Of a stretch of 64,000 bases of DNA, positions 54,181-63,196 are shown in pieces. Both the position numbers and the translations under genes were made by a program. The DNA is from DATBFG01 sp036558645 (GTDB lineage: Bacteria; Acidobacteriota; Terriglobia; Terriglobales; Acidobacteriaceae). The notes beneath the pieces were generated by a model. It saw only the letters and a program-made list of their open reading frames with translations, made no database searches and was not told the origin of the DNA. Each line of letters starts with the position of its first letter. The stretch's first letter is position 1. The stretch covers positions 62,001 through 126,000 of the forward strand of contig DATBFG010000035.1 in the NCBI GenBank assembly GCA_036558645.1, given 5' to 3'.

Positions 54181-56757
54181 TTGGGCGGCGGGGTTTCGCG
54201 GATTCGAGTGGCGATCAAGATCAAGATTCCGAAAGGAAAGCAGAAGGCGACCGGCAAAGGGTTTTTTCACGACCCTGTCGTTCGGGCAGCCTTTATCGTT
54301 TTCATTGTCGTGGGCACGGTCATGACCGGGACCTTCGCGTACTTCTATGTGAAGTACGACCGAATGATCGATCAGAAGTTCCGTGGTCCAGTCTTCACAA
54401 ACTCCGCCAAGATTTATGCCATTCCAGAAGCGGTGCGTGTCGGCGAGAAAATCGATACGGCACAAATCGCCTCTAAACTTCGCAGCGCTGGATATTCCGA
54501 CAAAGATGGAAACTCACGTCTAGGCAGCTATCGCCTGCTGGACAATGGCATTGAAGTCAAACCTGGCCCCGACTCCTACCACAGCCCGGAGGCGGCGACG
54601 ATTCGCATCCGCAAGGGTGAGGTTGACAGTATTAACTCCAAATCTGGCGATCTCAGCGCTTACGAACTTGAGCCGCAGATGATTACGGCGTTGTTTGACG
54701 CGGAGCAGCGCTCCAAGCGCCAATTGGTCAAATACGACGAGATTCCAAAGGTTCTCGTCGATGCCGTGCTCGCTATCGAAGACCGGCGATTCTTCCAGCA
54801 CGGCGGCGTGAATTACCTGCGCTTGGCCGAAGCTGCGTGGATCGACTTTACCCGCCAAAAGCACGAACAGGGTGGATCGACCATCACGATGCAGTTATCG
54901 CGTGCGTTCTTCCTGACTCCCGAAAAAACGGTCAAACGCAAAGTCTCGGAGATGATGATTGCAATTGAACTAGAACAGAAGTTCAGTAAGCAGCAAATTT
55001 TCGAGTATTACGCGAATCGTGTGGATCTGGGACAGCGTGGTTCTTTCACGATCAGCGGTTTTGCCGCGGCATCTCGGGCATACTTCAACAAGGATCTCAA
55101 GGATCTCACGCTTCCTGAAGCCGCTCTGCTCGCGGGTTTGATTCAGGCACCAAGCTACCTCTCGCCATACCGACATCCTGAGCGCGCACTGGATCGCCGT
55201 AATATCGTTTTGGATAGCATGGCGGAAACTGAAGCTATCACTCGTGAGCAAGCCGCCAAGGCGAAGGCCACACCCCTGAAACTTGCGCCTCCGAACGTTG
55301 AGGCGAGCGACGCGCCCTACTTCGTAGATCTGGTACGCGATGCCGTAATCGCCAAAGTTAACGAACGGGAGCTGAACGATCAGTCCTACGGAATCTACAC
55401 AACCCTCGATCCGGAGTTGCAGCGAGCGGCCGCTCAGGCGGTCGAAATCGGCATGAAGCTGGTCGATGATCAGGTTACGAAACTTCGGACGAAGAGAACC
55501 AAGATTGGCAAAGGCAAGTACGAAACCAAGGTCCTACCCGGTCCGCAGGCACAAGTCGCACTCGTCGCGATGGATCCGCACACCGGAGAAGTGCTGGCCC
55601 TGGTCGGAGGCCGAAATTATGGCAGCAGTCAGCTTAACCACGTAACGGCAAAGCGGCCTACTGGCTCGATCTTTAAGCCATTCGTTTACGCAGCTGCTAT
55701 GAACACTGCGCTCGATGGTACCAATCCCGTAATCACCCCTGCGTCCATGATCATGGATGAACCCGGCACCTACGCCTACGGCGACCAGATCTACGAACCG
55801 CGCAATTACAAGGAGGAGTACCACGGCGAGGTCACCGCACGATACGCGTTGGCTCTTTCCTTGAACAATGCCACCGTGAAACTGGCGGAGCAGGTCGGTT
55901 ACGACAAGGTCGCTGACTTGGCAAAGTCTGCAGGAATTACCTCCGTCAAGGCGACGCCAGCGATGTCGTTAGGTGCTTACGATGCCACGCCCCTCGATAT
56001 GGCGGCTGCGTACACTGTCTTCGCGAACGCAGGAGTTCGCATTTCACCCACCCTGGTGAATTCAGTCCGAAATGGCAATGGCGACGTCGTTGTCGACTTC
56101 AAGACCGATAAGAAACAGATACTCGATCCTCGTGTCGCCGCGGTCATGACCAACATGATGGAAGGCGTCCTTAACTTTGGAACGGCATTTCCGGTTCGCG
56201 CAAGGGGATTCAATGCACCTGCAGCAGGAAAAACCGGAAGCTCGCATGACGGCTGGTTCGCTGGATACACGAGCAATCTATTGTGCATCGTCTGGGTTGG
56301 ATACGATGACTACAGCGATCTCCGCTTGAGTGGTGCGCAGACAGCAGCGCCGATCTGGGCCGAGTTCATGAAGAAGGCCGTTGCGCTCCCGCAGTACTCG
56401 GACGTCAAGTCGTTCGGCCAACCTTCGGGAGTCGTGGATGTCCAGTTAGACAAGCTGACGAACTTGCTTGCAACACCCTCATGCCCGGAGACATACACGG
56501 CCGCATTTATTGCCGGAACGGAGCCGAACCAAACTTGCGACCAGAGCACCGGAGTAAAAGGTTTCTTTTCGCGGATGTTAGGGTTGGAGCCCGGCGTGGC
56601 ACCTCCTCCTAATTCAGGAGCTCTGGACCCAGCAAGCGAGGAAGCAAAAAAGAAAAAGGGATTTTTCGGCAAGATTGTAGGTATCTTTAAGGAAGACAAA
56701 CCGTCTAACCCGACGCCGTCCAAACCACCGGACACAAGCGGCAACACGCCGCACTAG
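54181..56757 (+). CDS. Class A penicillin-binding protein (PBP1-type)
   Basis: 858 residues from TTG 54181 (a GTG at 54208 is an alternative). Basic cytoplasmic head, transmembrane helix (about 32-56), then a UB2H-like domain (about 65-150), GT51 glycosyltransferase with catalytic Glu200 in AIEDRRFFQHGG and QGGSTITMQL (about 230), and transpeptidase with SIFK (Ser496, Lys499), SLN (Ser560) and KTGS (Lys684). Polymerises and cross-links peptidoglycan at the membrane. C-terminal 120 residues are Pro/Lys/Gly-rich. The presence of a UB2H-like region suggests PBP1B rather than PBP1A type. Confidence 0.93.
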   Translation: MGGGVSRIRVAIKIKIPKGKQKATGKGFFHDPVVRAAFIVFIVVGTVMTGTFAYFYVKYDRMIDQKFRGPVFTNSAKIYAIPEAVRVGEKIDTAQIASKLRSAGYSDKDGNSRLGSYRLLDNGIEVKPGPDSYHSPEAATIRIRKGEVDSINSKSGDLSAYELEPQMITALFDAEQRSKRQLVKYDEIPKVLVDAVLAIEDRRFFQHGGVNYLRLAEAAWIDFTRQKHEQGGSTITMQLSRAFFLTPEKTVKRKVSEMMIAIELEQKFSKQQIFEYYANRVDLGQRGSFTISGFAAASRAYFNKDLKDLTLPEAALLAGLIQAPSYLSPYRHPERALDRRNIVLDSMAETEAITREQAAKAKATPLKLAPPNVEASDAPYFVDLVRDAVIAKVNERELNDQSYGIYTTLDPELQRAAAQAVEIGMKLVDDQVTKLRTKRTKIGKGKYETKVLPGPQAQVALVAMDPHTGEVLALVGGRNYGSSQLNHVTAKRPTGSIFKPFVYAAAMNTALDGTNPVITPASMIMDEPGTYAYGDQIYEPRNYKEEYHGEVTARYALALSLNNATVKLAEQVGYDKVADLAKSAGITSVKATPAMSLGAYDATPLDMAAAYTVFANAGVRISPTLVNSVRNGNGDVVVDFKTDKKQILDPRVAAVMTNMMEGVLNFGTAFPVRARGFNAPAAGKTGSSHDGWFAGYTSNLLCIVWVGYDDYSDLRLSGAQTAAPIWAEFMKKAVALPQYSDVKSFGQPSGVVDVQLDKLTNLLATPSCPETYTAAFIAGTEPNQTCDQSTGVKGFFSRMLGLEPGVAPPPNSGALDPASEEAKKKKGFFGKIVGIFKEDKPSNPTPSKPPDTSGNTPH

Positions 56758-56823
56758 GTTAGCCGATTTCGACGCCGCGAGCAGCAGGGGCAACATTGAG
56801 CCCCCGTCTCCGGGAGGTGCAGC

Positions 56824-57633
56824 ATGCGTCGTCTTTTACCACTTGTACTGGTTTTCGCCGTTCGCGCGAGCATTCCCTTGCTAGCGCAGCAGGCATCCTC
56901 TACTGAGCAAGTTCAGGTCAGCCCGCCCACCATTCAGCACGTAGAACCGCCCCCAATTACTGCAACGTTTGAGGAGCTCGATAAGAGCGGAGATCGGTTA
57001 CGTGCGGAAAAATCTTACCTTGATGCCCTTGATTATTATCGCGCTGCGCTCAAGAAGAAGCCCGACAGCGCCCTCACTTACAACAAGATTGGCATCGTAG
57101 AATTGCAGATTCAACGCTATAAGGAAGCCCGCAAGGACTTCGAGAAAGCCATTAAGGCTGATAGGAATTTCTCCAACGCATATAACAATCTTGGGGCTGT
57201 GTATTACGAGCAAAAGAAATACGGTTCGGCGATTAAGCAGTATGAGAAGGCTCTCAAACTGCAGCCCGATATTGCCACGTTCTATTGCAACATGGGAGCC
57301 GCATACTTTGCGAAGAAGGACTTTGAGAAGGCCAGCGTGAACTACGCAAAGGCATTGGAACTCGACCCCGATGTGCTTGAGAGGCATTCCCGGACAGGAG
57401 TCTCTGCCCAGCTACCCACACCCGAGGATCGCGCAAAATACGCGTTCGTCATGGCGAAACTCTATGCCAAGTCTGGATCCATCGACCGCTCGCTCGAGTA
57501 TCTGAAGCGCGCCATGGAGGAGGGTTACAAGGATATCGGAGATGTTTACAAGGATTCCGAGTTTGCCGGACTCAGGAAAGATCCTCGATTTACCAGCCTG
57601 ATGGAGTCAAAGCCAGCGACTATCCAGGAGTGA
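56824..57633 (+). CDS. Secreted TPR protein
   Basis: 269 residues with a signal peptide (about 1-22) and four to five TPR units (SALTYNKIGIVELQIQRYKEARKDFEKAIKADRNFSN, AYNNLGAVYYEQKKYGSAIKQYEKALKLQPD, TFYCNMGAAYFAKKDFEKASVNYAKALELDP), followed by TPR-like helices to the end. A scaffold in the periplasm is inferred. GGGAGGTGC precedes the ATG. It starts 66 nt after the PBP gene, so could be co-transcribed and help organise the wall-synthesis complex, which is unproven. Confidence 0.85.
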   Translation: MRRLLPLVLVFAVRASIPLLAQQASSTEQVQVSPPTIQHVEPPPITATFEELDKSGDRLRAEKSYLDALDYYRAALKKKPDSALTYNKIGIVELQIQRYKEARKDFEKAIKADRNFSNAYNNLGAVYYEQKKYGSAIKQYEKALKLQPDIATFYCNMGAAYFAKKDFEKASVNYAKALELDPDVLERHSRTGVSAQLPTPEDRAKYAFVMAKLYAKSGSIDRSLEYLKRAMEEGYKDIGDVYKDSEFAGLRKDPRFTSLMESKPATIQE

Positions 57634-57688
57634 TGGACAGCAACTCTCGATTTTTTACGGTTTCTTTACGAATCGAGCGAAACTTTTC

Positions 57689-57807
57689 GGGTGGCTCGGG
57701 TTTTGATGGTTAACATACTCCTGAAAACAACAGGGTGAGTAAGGAGAAACGGTAGCCCATCGGTTGTCGACCCGAGCACGCCCCAAGCAGGCAACCGGTG
57801 GGTTTTT
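57689..57807 (+). ncRNA. Candidate structured RNA ending in a terminator
   Basis: A hairpin with arms CCCATCGGTTG (57756-57766) and CAACCGGTGGG (57792-57802), one G-U pair allowed, is followed by TTTTT, a credible rho-independent terminator of the TPR gene. Its 25-nt loop contains ACCCGAGC (57770-57777), which pairs perfectly with GCTCGGGT upstream (57694-57701); flanking GGG and CCC extend it. The two helices would form a pseudoknot. Not matched to a known riboswitch class by eye. Confidence 0.4.
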
Positions 57808-57926
57808 AGTTTGGTATCAATGCCTTACCTGGTTATTCCTGTATTTAGTTCAAGTCGTAGATTCTGCAACGCTCGCAGGAACTTAGGCCCTCCCCATGCC
57901 TTGCCCTTTTAGCCATGAGTAAGCTT

Positions 57927-58553
57927 CTATGTCTTCCGGCGAGAGGGGCTTCTTTCTCCGATGTAGGTGGCTACCGCTTTTTTCCATTTTCCTTGTGCCT
58001 TCAGGACGTACTCGACCGCGTCCCGCAGAGCTCCGTCTCCTCCAAAGTGCGGAGTGACGTAGTGAGCATCCTTCTTAACCTCTGGCCGGGCGTTGGCGAC
58101 CGCGATCGCTAGTCCGCAATCCCACATCACAGGCAGGTCTATCACGTCGTCGCCGACAAAGGCTGCTTCACTAGGTCGCAATCCTTCTTGCTTAAGAATG
58201 TCCCGGAAGCACGCGAGCTTGTCCTGAATCCCCTGGTGGACATGCTCAAGTTTCAAATCGCGAGCGCGCAATGCCACCGTCTCCGAGATGCGCTTGGTAA
58301 TCAGGCCTAGTTTTATCCCGCCCAACCGGGCCAACGATACGGCTGTGCCATCATGAGCGTGAAATCCCTTTGCCTCAAGGTAGTCCTGGCTGGCTAATGC
58401 GAACCCGCCTTTTTCGCTGTGCTTGGACGCGTGTTCGTGAGTGCTCTGCTGTGCTCCCTGCGGAGCTGGAAAGATGAATAGCTTTCCGTCAGTAAGGACT
58501 CCATCCACGTCGAAAAGTAGGAGTTTGATTTTCTTGGCACGCTTTCGAGACAT
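57927..58553 (-). CDS. kdsC: Kdo-8-phosphate phosphatase KdsC
   Basis: 208 residues, HAD superfamily C0 type. Motif I DVDGVLTDG (nucleophile Asp15, Asp17), motif with VGDDVIDLPVM (motif IV), GLAIAVANARPEVK, TPHFGGDGALRD. Removes phosphate from Kdo-8-phosphate, after kdsA. Unlike the E. coli enzyme (188 residues) it has about 25 extra residues between FIFP and GFHAHDG, including a His/Glu-rich QQSTHEHASKHSE, and the usual ITGR is ITKR. The C-terminus is basic. TAGAAT lies 6 nt before the ATG. Confidence 0.9.
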   Translation of the reverse strand: MSRKRAKKIKLLLFDVDGVLTDGKLFIFPAPQGAQQSTHEHASKHSEKGGFALASQDYLEAKGFHAHDGTAVSLARLGGIKLGLITKRISETVALRARDLKLEHVHQGIQDKLACFRDILKQEGLRPSEAAFVGDDVIDLPVMWDCGLAIAVANARPEVKKDAHYVTPHFGGDGALRDAVEYVLKAQGKWKKAVATYIGERSPSRRKT

Positions 58554-58559
58554 GCGCGG

Positions 58560-58565
58560 ATTCTA
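58560..58565 (-). promoter_or_regulatory. -10 hexamer of a probable leaderless promoter (kdsC)
   Basis: TAGAAT on the minus strand, then 6 nt (CCGCGC) and the ATG at 58553. No Shine-Dalgarno is present. Confidence 0.5.
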
Positions 58566-58610
58566 GCATTCGACTTCCGAATCACGTCTACCTCTCAAAA
58601 GAAGTGCCTT

Positions 58611-58660
58611 GTCATCTTGAGCGAAGCGAAGGCGGGCCGAGCACAGTCGAAAGACCCTTT
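58611..58660. repeat. Dispersed intergenic repeat-like element
   Basis: The stretch has GTCATC, GAGCGAAGCGAAG, then GGGCCGAGCACAGTCGAAAG, a pattern resembling short repeats often seen between acidobacterial genes (GAGCGAAGCGAAG followed by AGTCGAAAG). Only one copy is in the window, so the repeat nature rests on recollection of other genomes. An upstream in-frame extension of the helicase gene would run through it and is therefore doubtful. Confidence 0.4.
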
Positions 58661-58706
58661 GTTCGACCCACAAGTCAATGATTCGGTTCGTCGGAAAGGC
58701 GAACAA

Positions 58707-58735
58707 TTTACGAAACTAGCGATTCCGCGTAGAAT
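58707..58735 (+). promoter_or_regulatory. Promoter of the helicase gene, probable leaderless
   Basis: TTTACG and TAGAAT separated by 17 bp; TAGAAT ends 7 nt before the ATG at 58743. No Shine-Dalgarno. This supports 58743 as start over the far-upstream frame start at 58617. Confidence 0.5.
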
Positions 58736-58742
58736 CATCGCA

Positions 58743-61700
58743 ATGCCCCCTCCTGCCTCGCTCGCCTGGGCTCACCCGATTGTTCGGGATTGGTTCGTTC
58801 GCAAGTTTGACACCCCTACCGAGCCGCAGGAGCGAGGCTGGCCGCACATTCTCGCCGGGCGGACAACTCTGATTTCGGCTCCCACCGGGTCCGGTAAGAC
58901 CCTCGCTGCCTTTCTAGCCTGCATTGATCGCTTGGTCCGAAAGGCTCTAGCGGGCGAGCTCGAGGATCGTACGGAGGTTCTGTACATCTCACCTCTTAAG
59001 GCCTTGGGGAACGACATTCAGAAGAATCTTGAAGTCCCTTTGGGCGAGATCCTGCAGATGGCCGGCGAACGCGGATTGCTGATGCCTGAGATTCGCACTG
59101 CAGTCCGCACAGGCGACACACTCATGCACGAGCGTCGTGCCATGCTGGTACGGCCACCGCACATCCTCGTCACGACGCCAGAATCTCTCTACATTCTGCT
59201 CACCGCGGAGAAGAGTCGTGCCATCCTTCGGGAAGTTGAAACCGTAATCGTAGATGAAATCCACGCCGTCGCTGATGACAAGCGCGGAGCCCATCTCACG
59301 CTCTCGCTTGAACGCCTGGAGGCGCTTACTGGAAAACCTCCGACGCGCATCGGTCTGTCCGCGACGCAAAAGCCTCTGGAGGTCGTTGCCCATTTTCTCA
59401 CCGGCAACAATCGGCCAGACCCGGTGGTCGTAAACATCGGGCACAAGCGACACCTCGATCTCGCCGTCGAAGTTCCAGGAACGCAGTTGGAAGCTGTTGC
59501 CACCAATGAGATGTGGGGCGAAATCTACGCGCGTCTCGTCGAACTCGTGCAACAGCATCGTTCGACACTGATCTTCGTCAATACACGGCGCATGTCAGAG
59601 CGTTTATCGCACCAACTGGGTGAGCTTTTGGGGGAGGAGAACGTTGCTGCTCACCACGGCAGCCTGTCGCGCAAGCTGCGATTAGCGGCGGAGAAGAAAC
59701 TCAAAGAAGGACAAATCAAAGTTCTGGTAGCGACCGCCTCACTCGAGTTGGGAATCGATATTGGAACCGTCGATCTGGTAGTGCAAATCAGCTCTCCCCG
59801 GGCGATTGCAGTTGCGTTACAGCGCGTCGGCCGCTCGGGGCACTGGCGCGGCGCAGTTCCTAAGGGGCGTTTCTTTGCCACGACTCGCGATGAACTCATC
59901 GAATGCGCCGCCCTGGTACGTGCGATCCGAGCAGGTGAACTCGATCGCCTCATGGTTCCTGATGCCCCACTCGATATCCTGGCGCAACAAATCGTCGCAA
60001 CTTGCGCGTCTCACAGTCCCTCGGCGGTGCGGAGGCCCTCTTCCGCACTGAGCCTTGAGAGCAACGATGCCTCCCAGGTAAGTCTCACTGCCATGCAAGA
60101 GGAGATGCCCCATGAATCGCCAGCGCTGGCGCTATGCGCTCCCTCCGATGATGGGTGGGATGAAGATGAACTTTTTGCGCTAGTGAAGCGCGCTTATCCC
60201 TATCGCAATCTCTCCCGCGAAACATTTGATGCGATTGTCGAGATGCTCGCGGAAGGCATCGCTTCCAAGCGTGGCCGCTATGGCGCGTATCTCCATCACG
60301 ATCGCGTGAATCGCAGGCTGCGCGCACGCCGCGGGAGCCGCATGACCGCAATTACGAGCGGCGGAGCCATCCCTGAAACCGCATTATTTACGGTCGTCGC
60401 CGAACCCGAGGGCACCGTGGTCGGCACGATCGATGAAGACTTCGCGGTCGAGAGCCTCTCCGGCGACATCATGTTGCTTGGCAATACCTCCTGGCGTATT
60501 CGGCGGGTAGAAAGCAAGTCCGGCCGCATGATCGTTGAGGACGCCCATGGTAGCCCACCAACGATTCCCTTCTGGCGGGGCGAAGCACCCGCGCGCACCG
60601 AGGAATTATCTGACGAGGTCGGCAAGTTGCGGCAGGACATTAGCGATGGAGTGCCTGGTGTCCTCCCCGTGGGCGATTGGCGCATATTGCCCGATGTTCT
60701 TGAAACAGTGACTTGGTTGAAGCAGGAGTGTGGTCTCGATGATGCGGGCGCCGAACAGGCAGTCGAGTACATCCTCAGCGGACGCGCGGTACTCGGATCC
60801 GTTCCGACGCGAGACACGATCATCGCTGAGCGATTCTTCGACGAAGGCGGCGGCATGCAGCTAGTAATTCATACTCCGCTCGGAGGTCGCATTAACAAGG
60901 CCTGGGGACTTGCGTTAAGAAAACGCTTCTGCCGCAGTTTCAACTTTGAACTGCAAGCTGCCGCTACCGACAATGGCCTGAACATCGCACTGGCTGAACA
61001 GCACAGTTTCCCCTTGGCAGATGTCTTTCAATTCTTGCACGCAGAGTCGGTCCAACCGATTCTCGAGCAGGCCGCCCTCGCATCTCCAATCTTCGGCACG
61101 CGCTGGCGTTGGGACGCCAACCGCGCCCTTGCCCTGTTGCGCTTTCAGGGAGGCAAGAAAGTACCTCCGCAAATTCAGCGCATGCGCTCCGATGACTTGC
61201 TAGCTTCCGTGTTCCCGGACGTCGCTGCTTGCCAGGAGAACATCGAAGGCGACATCCAGATTCCTGACCACCCCCTCGTGAGTGAGGTCATGAAAGATGT
61301 CCTCACTGAAGCGATGGATCTCGACGGCTTGAAGGATGTCTTGAGCAGGATTACCGGGGGAAGCATTCGATGCATCGCAGTAGATACTCCGGTACCATCG
61401 CAGTTTTCGCACGAGATCCTGAATGCGAATCCTTATGCCTACTTAGACGATGCTCCTCTCGAAGAGCGCCGTGCTCGTGCAGTCGAAATGCGCCGCATCC
61501 TGCCGGAGTCGGTGCTCGAAGAAGTCGGCAAGCTCGATCCCGATGCTATCGCTCAAGTGCAGGCCGAAGCTTGGCCGGACGTTCGTGATGCCGACGAGTT
61601 ACACGACTTATTACACACGTTGATTGTCATGCCCGAAGTCCCCGATGAAATAGCTCGTTGGGGCCGTTACTTTGAGGAACTGGAGATGCAGGGCCGCACG

Positions 61701-63170
61701 GTCGTAGCGACCAGAAGCACTGTGTCGGGCCCATCGCGTTACTGGGTGGCAGTTGAGCATGCAAAGACTGTTGCGATGCTCTTCTCCGACAGTGCGTTTG
61801 AAACGCAACCTGCTGAAATCAACTCCAGCATGCCTTCGCGTGATGATGCCATTCTCTCCGCGGTGACTGGATGGATGGCACATCTTGGTCCGACCAGCTC
61901 TGAGCAGATGGGAACGCTTCTTGGCCTTCCCGCTAATGAGCTCGAAAATGCATTACTAAGGATGGAAGCCAGCGGCAGTATTCTGCGTGGCAAGTTTACC
62001 GAGGCGGCGATACAGGCCGGACATTCGGACAAAGAAGCACACGAGTGGTGTGAACGCCGCCTGCTCGCTCGCATCCATCGCCTCACCGTCGCAACCCTGC
62101 GCAAGCAGGTAGCTCCGGTCACGGCTGCACAGTTTATGCAGTGGCTGCTGCGATGGCAGCACGTGGCTGCTGGCACACAGGTGCAAGGTGACCGAGCCAC
62201 ACTCGATGTTTTGCGACAGTTGCAAGGTTTCGAAATCCCTGCCAGCGCCTGGGAACGCCAGGTTCTCTCCGCACGTATCTCCAACTACGATCCCAAATGG
62301 CTAGACCAGCTTTGCCTGACCGGGGCTGTTGGCTGGGGACGACTCTCGCCACATCCGGCGACCTTGGAAGACAGCTCCACCGGTAAGCGCCGGGTGATTC
62401 CGACCAGTGTTGCGCCGATCACCTTTTTCGTTCGCGAAGAAGCCGACTGGATGTCTGCCAGCGTGCGCGCAACCGATCAACCGGAGACGCGCGGCCTAAG
62501 TCCCAACGCTCAACAAGTCATGGACTTCTTGCGGCAACGGGGAGCCTCGTTTTTCGCAGACATCGTTCGCGGTACAGGCAAGCTGAAAGCGGAAGTGGAA
62601 ACTGCGCTTTGGGAACTGGTGGCTGCAGGCATTATCACTGCTGACGGATTCGACAATCTGCGCTCTCTTATCGATCCCAAGAGGCGGAGTGGACAAGGCA
62701 GTGGAAAGACTGCCCGCCCACGGCATAGCACTGGCCGCTGGGCTCTTCTTTACGCAGAACACGGTCTTGACCGCAGTCGGGCTGTAGAGGCAACTTGTTG
62801 GATGCTGCTCAAGCGGTACGGCGTAGTTTTTCGCGACTTGCTGGCCCGCGAAACCAACTTGCCAAAGTGGCGAGAATTGCAGATTGGTTTTCGACGATTG
62901 GAAAACCGCGGCGAGATTCGTGGCGGACGGTTCGTCGACGGCTTCCTGGGAGAACAGTTTGCTCTTCCCATCGCCGTGGAGTCACTTCGCGCCGCCCGAA
63001 AGTTGGAGCCCAAAGGAGAGACATCGATTCTCTCTGCCGCCGATCCCCTGAATTTGATTGGGATTTTAGTGCCGGGAGACCGCGTTCCTGCGATTTCCGG
63101 ACGCAGTGTAACGTTTCGAGACGGCGTTCCCGTGCTCCCAGAACCTGCTCAGGCCGTCGCCCTTGGCTGA
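58743..63170 (+). CDS. lhr: Lhr-type DEAD/DEAH-box ATP-dependent helicase
   Basis: 1475 residues from ATG 58743. Superfamily 2 helicase core with Walker A APTGSGKT (Lys52), DEIH box (Asp171-His174), SAT motif (SATQKP), motif V/VI in ATASLELGIDIG and QRVGRSGHWRG, then a winged helix and Lhr-specific domains. A Lhr_WH and long C-terminal region extends to 1475, comparable to the 1538-residue E. coli Lhr. Lhr is a large DNA-dependent translocase or helicase linked to DNA repair or RNA:DNA hybrid unwinding. It is followed by a hairpin and by the FHA gene on the same strand. Confidence 0.93.
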   Translation: MPPPASLAWAHPIVRDWFVRKFDTPTEPQERGWPHILAGRTTLISAPTGSGKTLAAFLACIDRLVRKALAGELEDRTEVLYISPLKALGNDIQKNLEVPLGEILQMAGERGLLMPEIRTAVRTGDTLMHERRAMLVRPPHILVTTPESLYILLTAEKSRAILREVETVIVDEIHAVADDKRGAHLTLSLERLEALTGKPPTRIGLSATQKPLEVVAHFLTGNNRPDPVVVNIGHKRHLDLAVEVPGTQLEAVATNEMWGEIYARLVELVQQHRSTLIFVNTRRMSERLSHQLGELLGEENVAAHHGSLSRKLRLAAEKKLKEGQIKVLVATASLELGIDIGTVDLVVQISSPRAIAVALQRVGRSGHWRGAVPKGRFFATTRDELIECAALVRAIRAGELDRLMVPDAPLDILAQQIVATCASHSPSAVRRPSSALSLESNDASQVSLTAMQEEMPHESPALALCAPSDDGWDEDELFALVKRAYPYRNLSRETFDAIVEMLAEGIASKRGRYGAYLHHDRVNRRLRARRGSRMTAITSGGAIPETALFTVVAEPEGTVVGTIDEDFAVESLSGDIMLLGNTSWRIRRVESKSGRMIVEDAHGSPPTIPFWRGEAPARTEELSDEVGKLRQDISDGVPGVLPVGDWRILPDVLETVTWLKQECGLDDAGAEQAVEYILSGRAVLGSVPTRDTIIAERFFDEGGGMQLVIHTPLGGRINKAWGLALRKRFCRSFNFELQAAATDNGLNIALAEQHSFPLADVFQFLHAESVQPILEQAALASPIFGTRWRWDANRALALLRFQGGKKVPPQIQRMRSDDLLASVFPDVAACQENIEGDIQIPDHPLVSEVMKDVLTEAMDLDGLKDVLSRITGGSIRCIAVDTPVPSQFSHEILNANPYAYLDDAPLEERRARAVEMRRILPESVLEEVGKLDPDAIAQVQAEAWPDVRDADELHDLLHTLIVMPEVPDEIARWGRYFEELEMQGRTVVATRSTVSGPSRYWVAVEHAKTVAMLFSDSAFETQPAEINSSMPSRDDAILSAVTGWMAHLGPTSSEQMGTLLGLPANELENALLRMEASGSILRGKFTEAAIQAGHSDKEAHEWCERRLLARIHRLTVATLRKQVAPVTAAQFMQWLLRWQHVAAGTQVQGDRATLDVLRQLQGFEIPASAWERQVLSARISNYDPKWLDQLCLTGAVGWGRLSPHPATLEDSSTGKRRVIPTSVAPITFFVREEADWMSASVRATDQPETRGLSPNAQQVMDFLRQRGASFFADIVRGTGKLKAEVETALWELVAAGIITADGFDNLRSLIDPKRRSGQGSGKTARPRHSTGRWALLYAEHGLDRSRAVEATCWMLLKRYGVVFRDLLARETNLPKWRELQIGFRRLENRGEIRGGRFVDGFLGEQFALPIAVESLRAARKLEPKGETSILSAADPLNLIGILVPGDRVPAISGRSVTFRDGVPVLPEPAQAVALG

Positions 63171-63196
63171 ACCGTCCACTTGAAATCTAAAAAATA

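Noticed and set aside
57689..57807. Cyclic-di-GMP, SAH or cobalamin riboswitch
   Set aside because: Compared by eye with the conserved cores; none fits. Kept only as an unnamed structured candidate.
58617..58742. Upstream extension of the helicase gene to 58617
   Set aside because: It would begin inside a repeat-like element and add 42 residues unlike the family; the promoter-like TAGAAT and ATG 58743 fit better.
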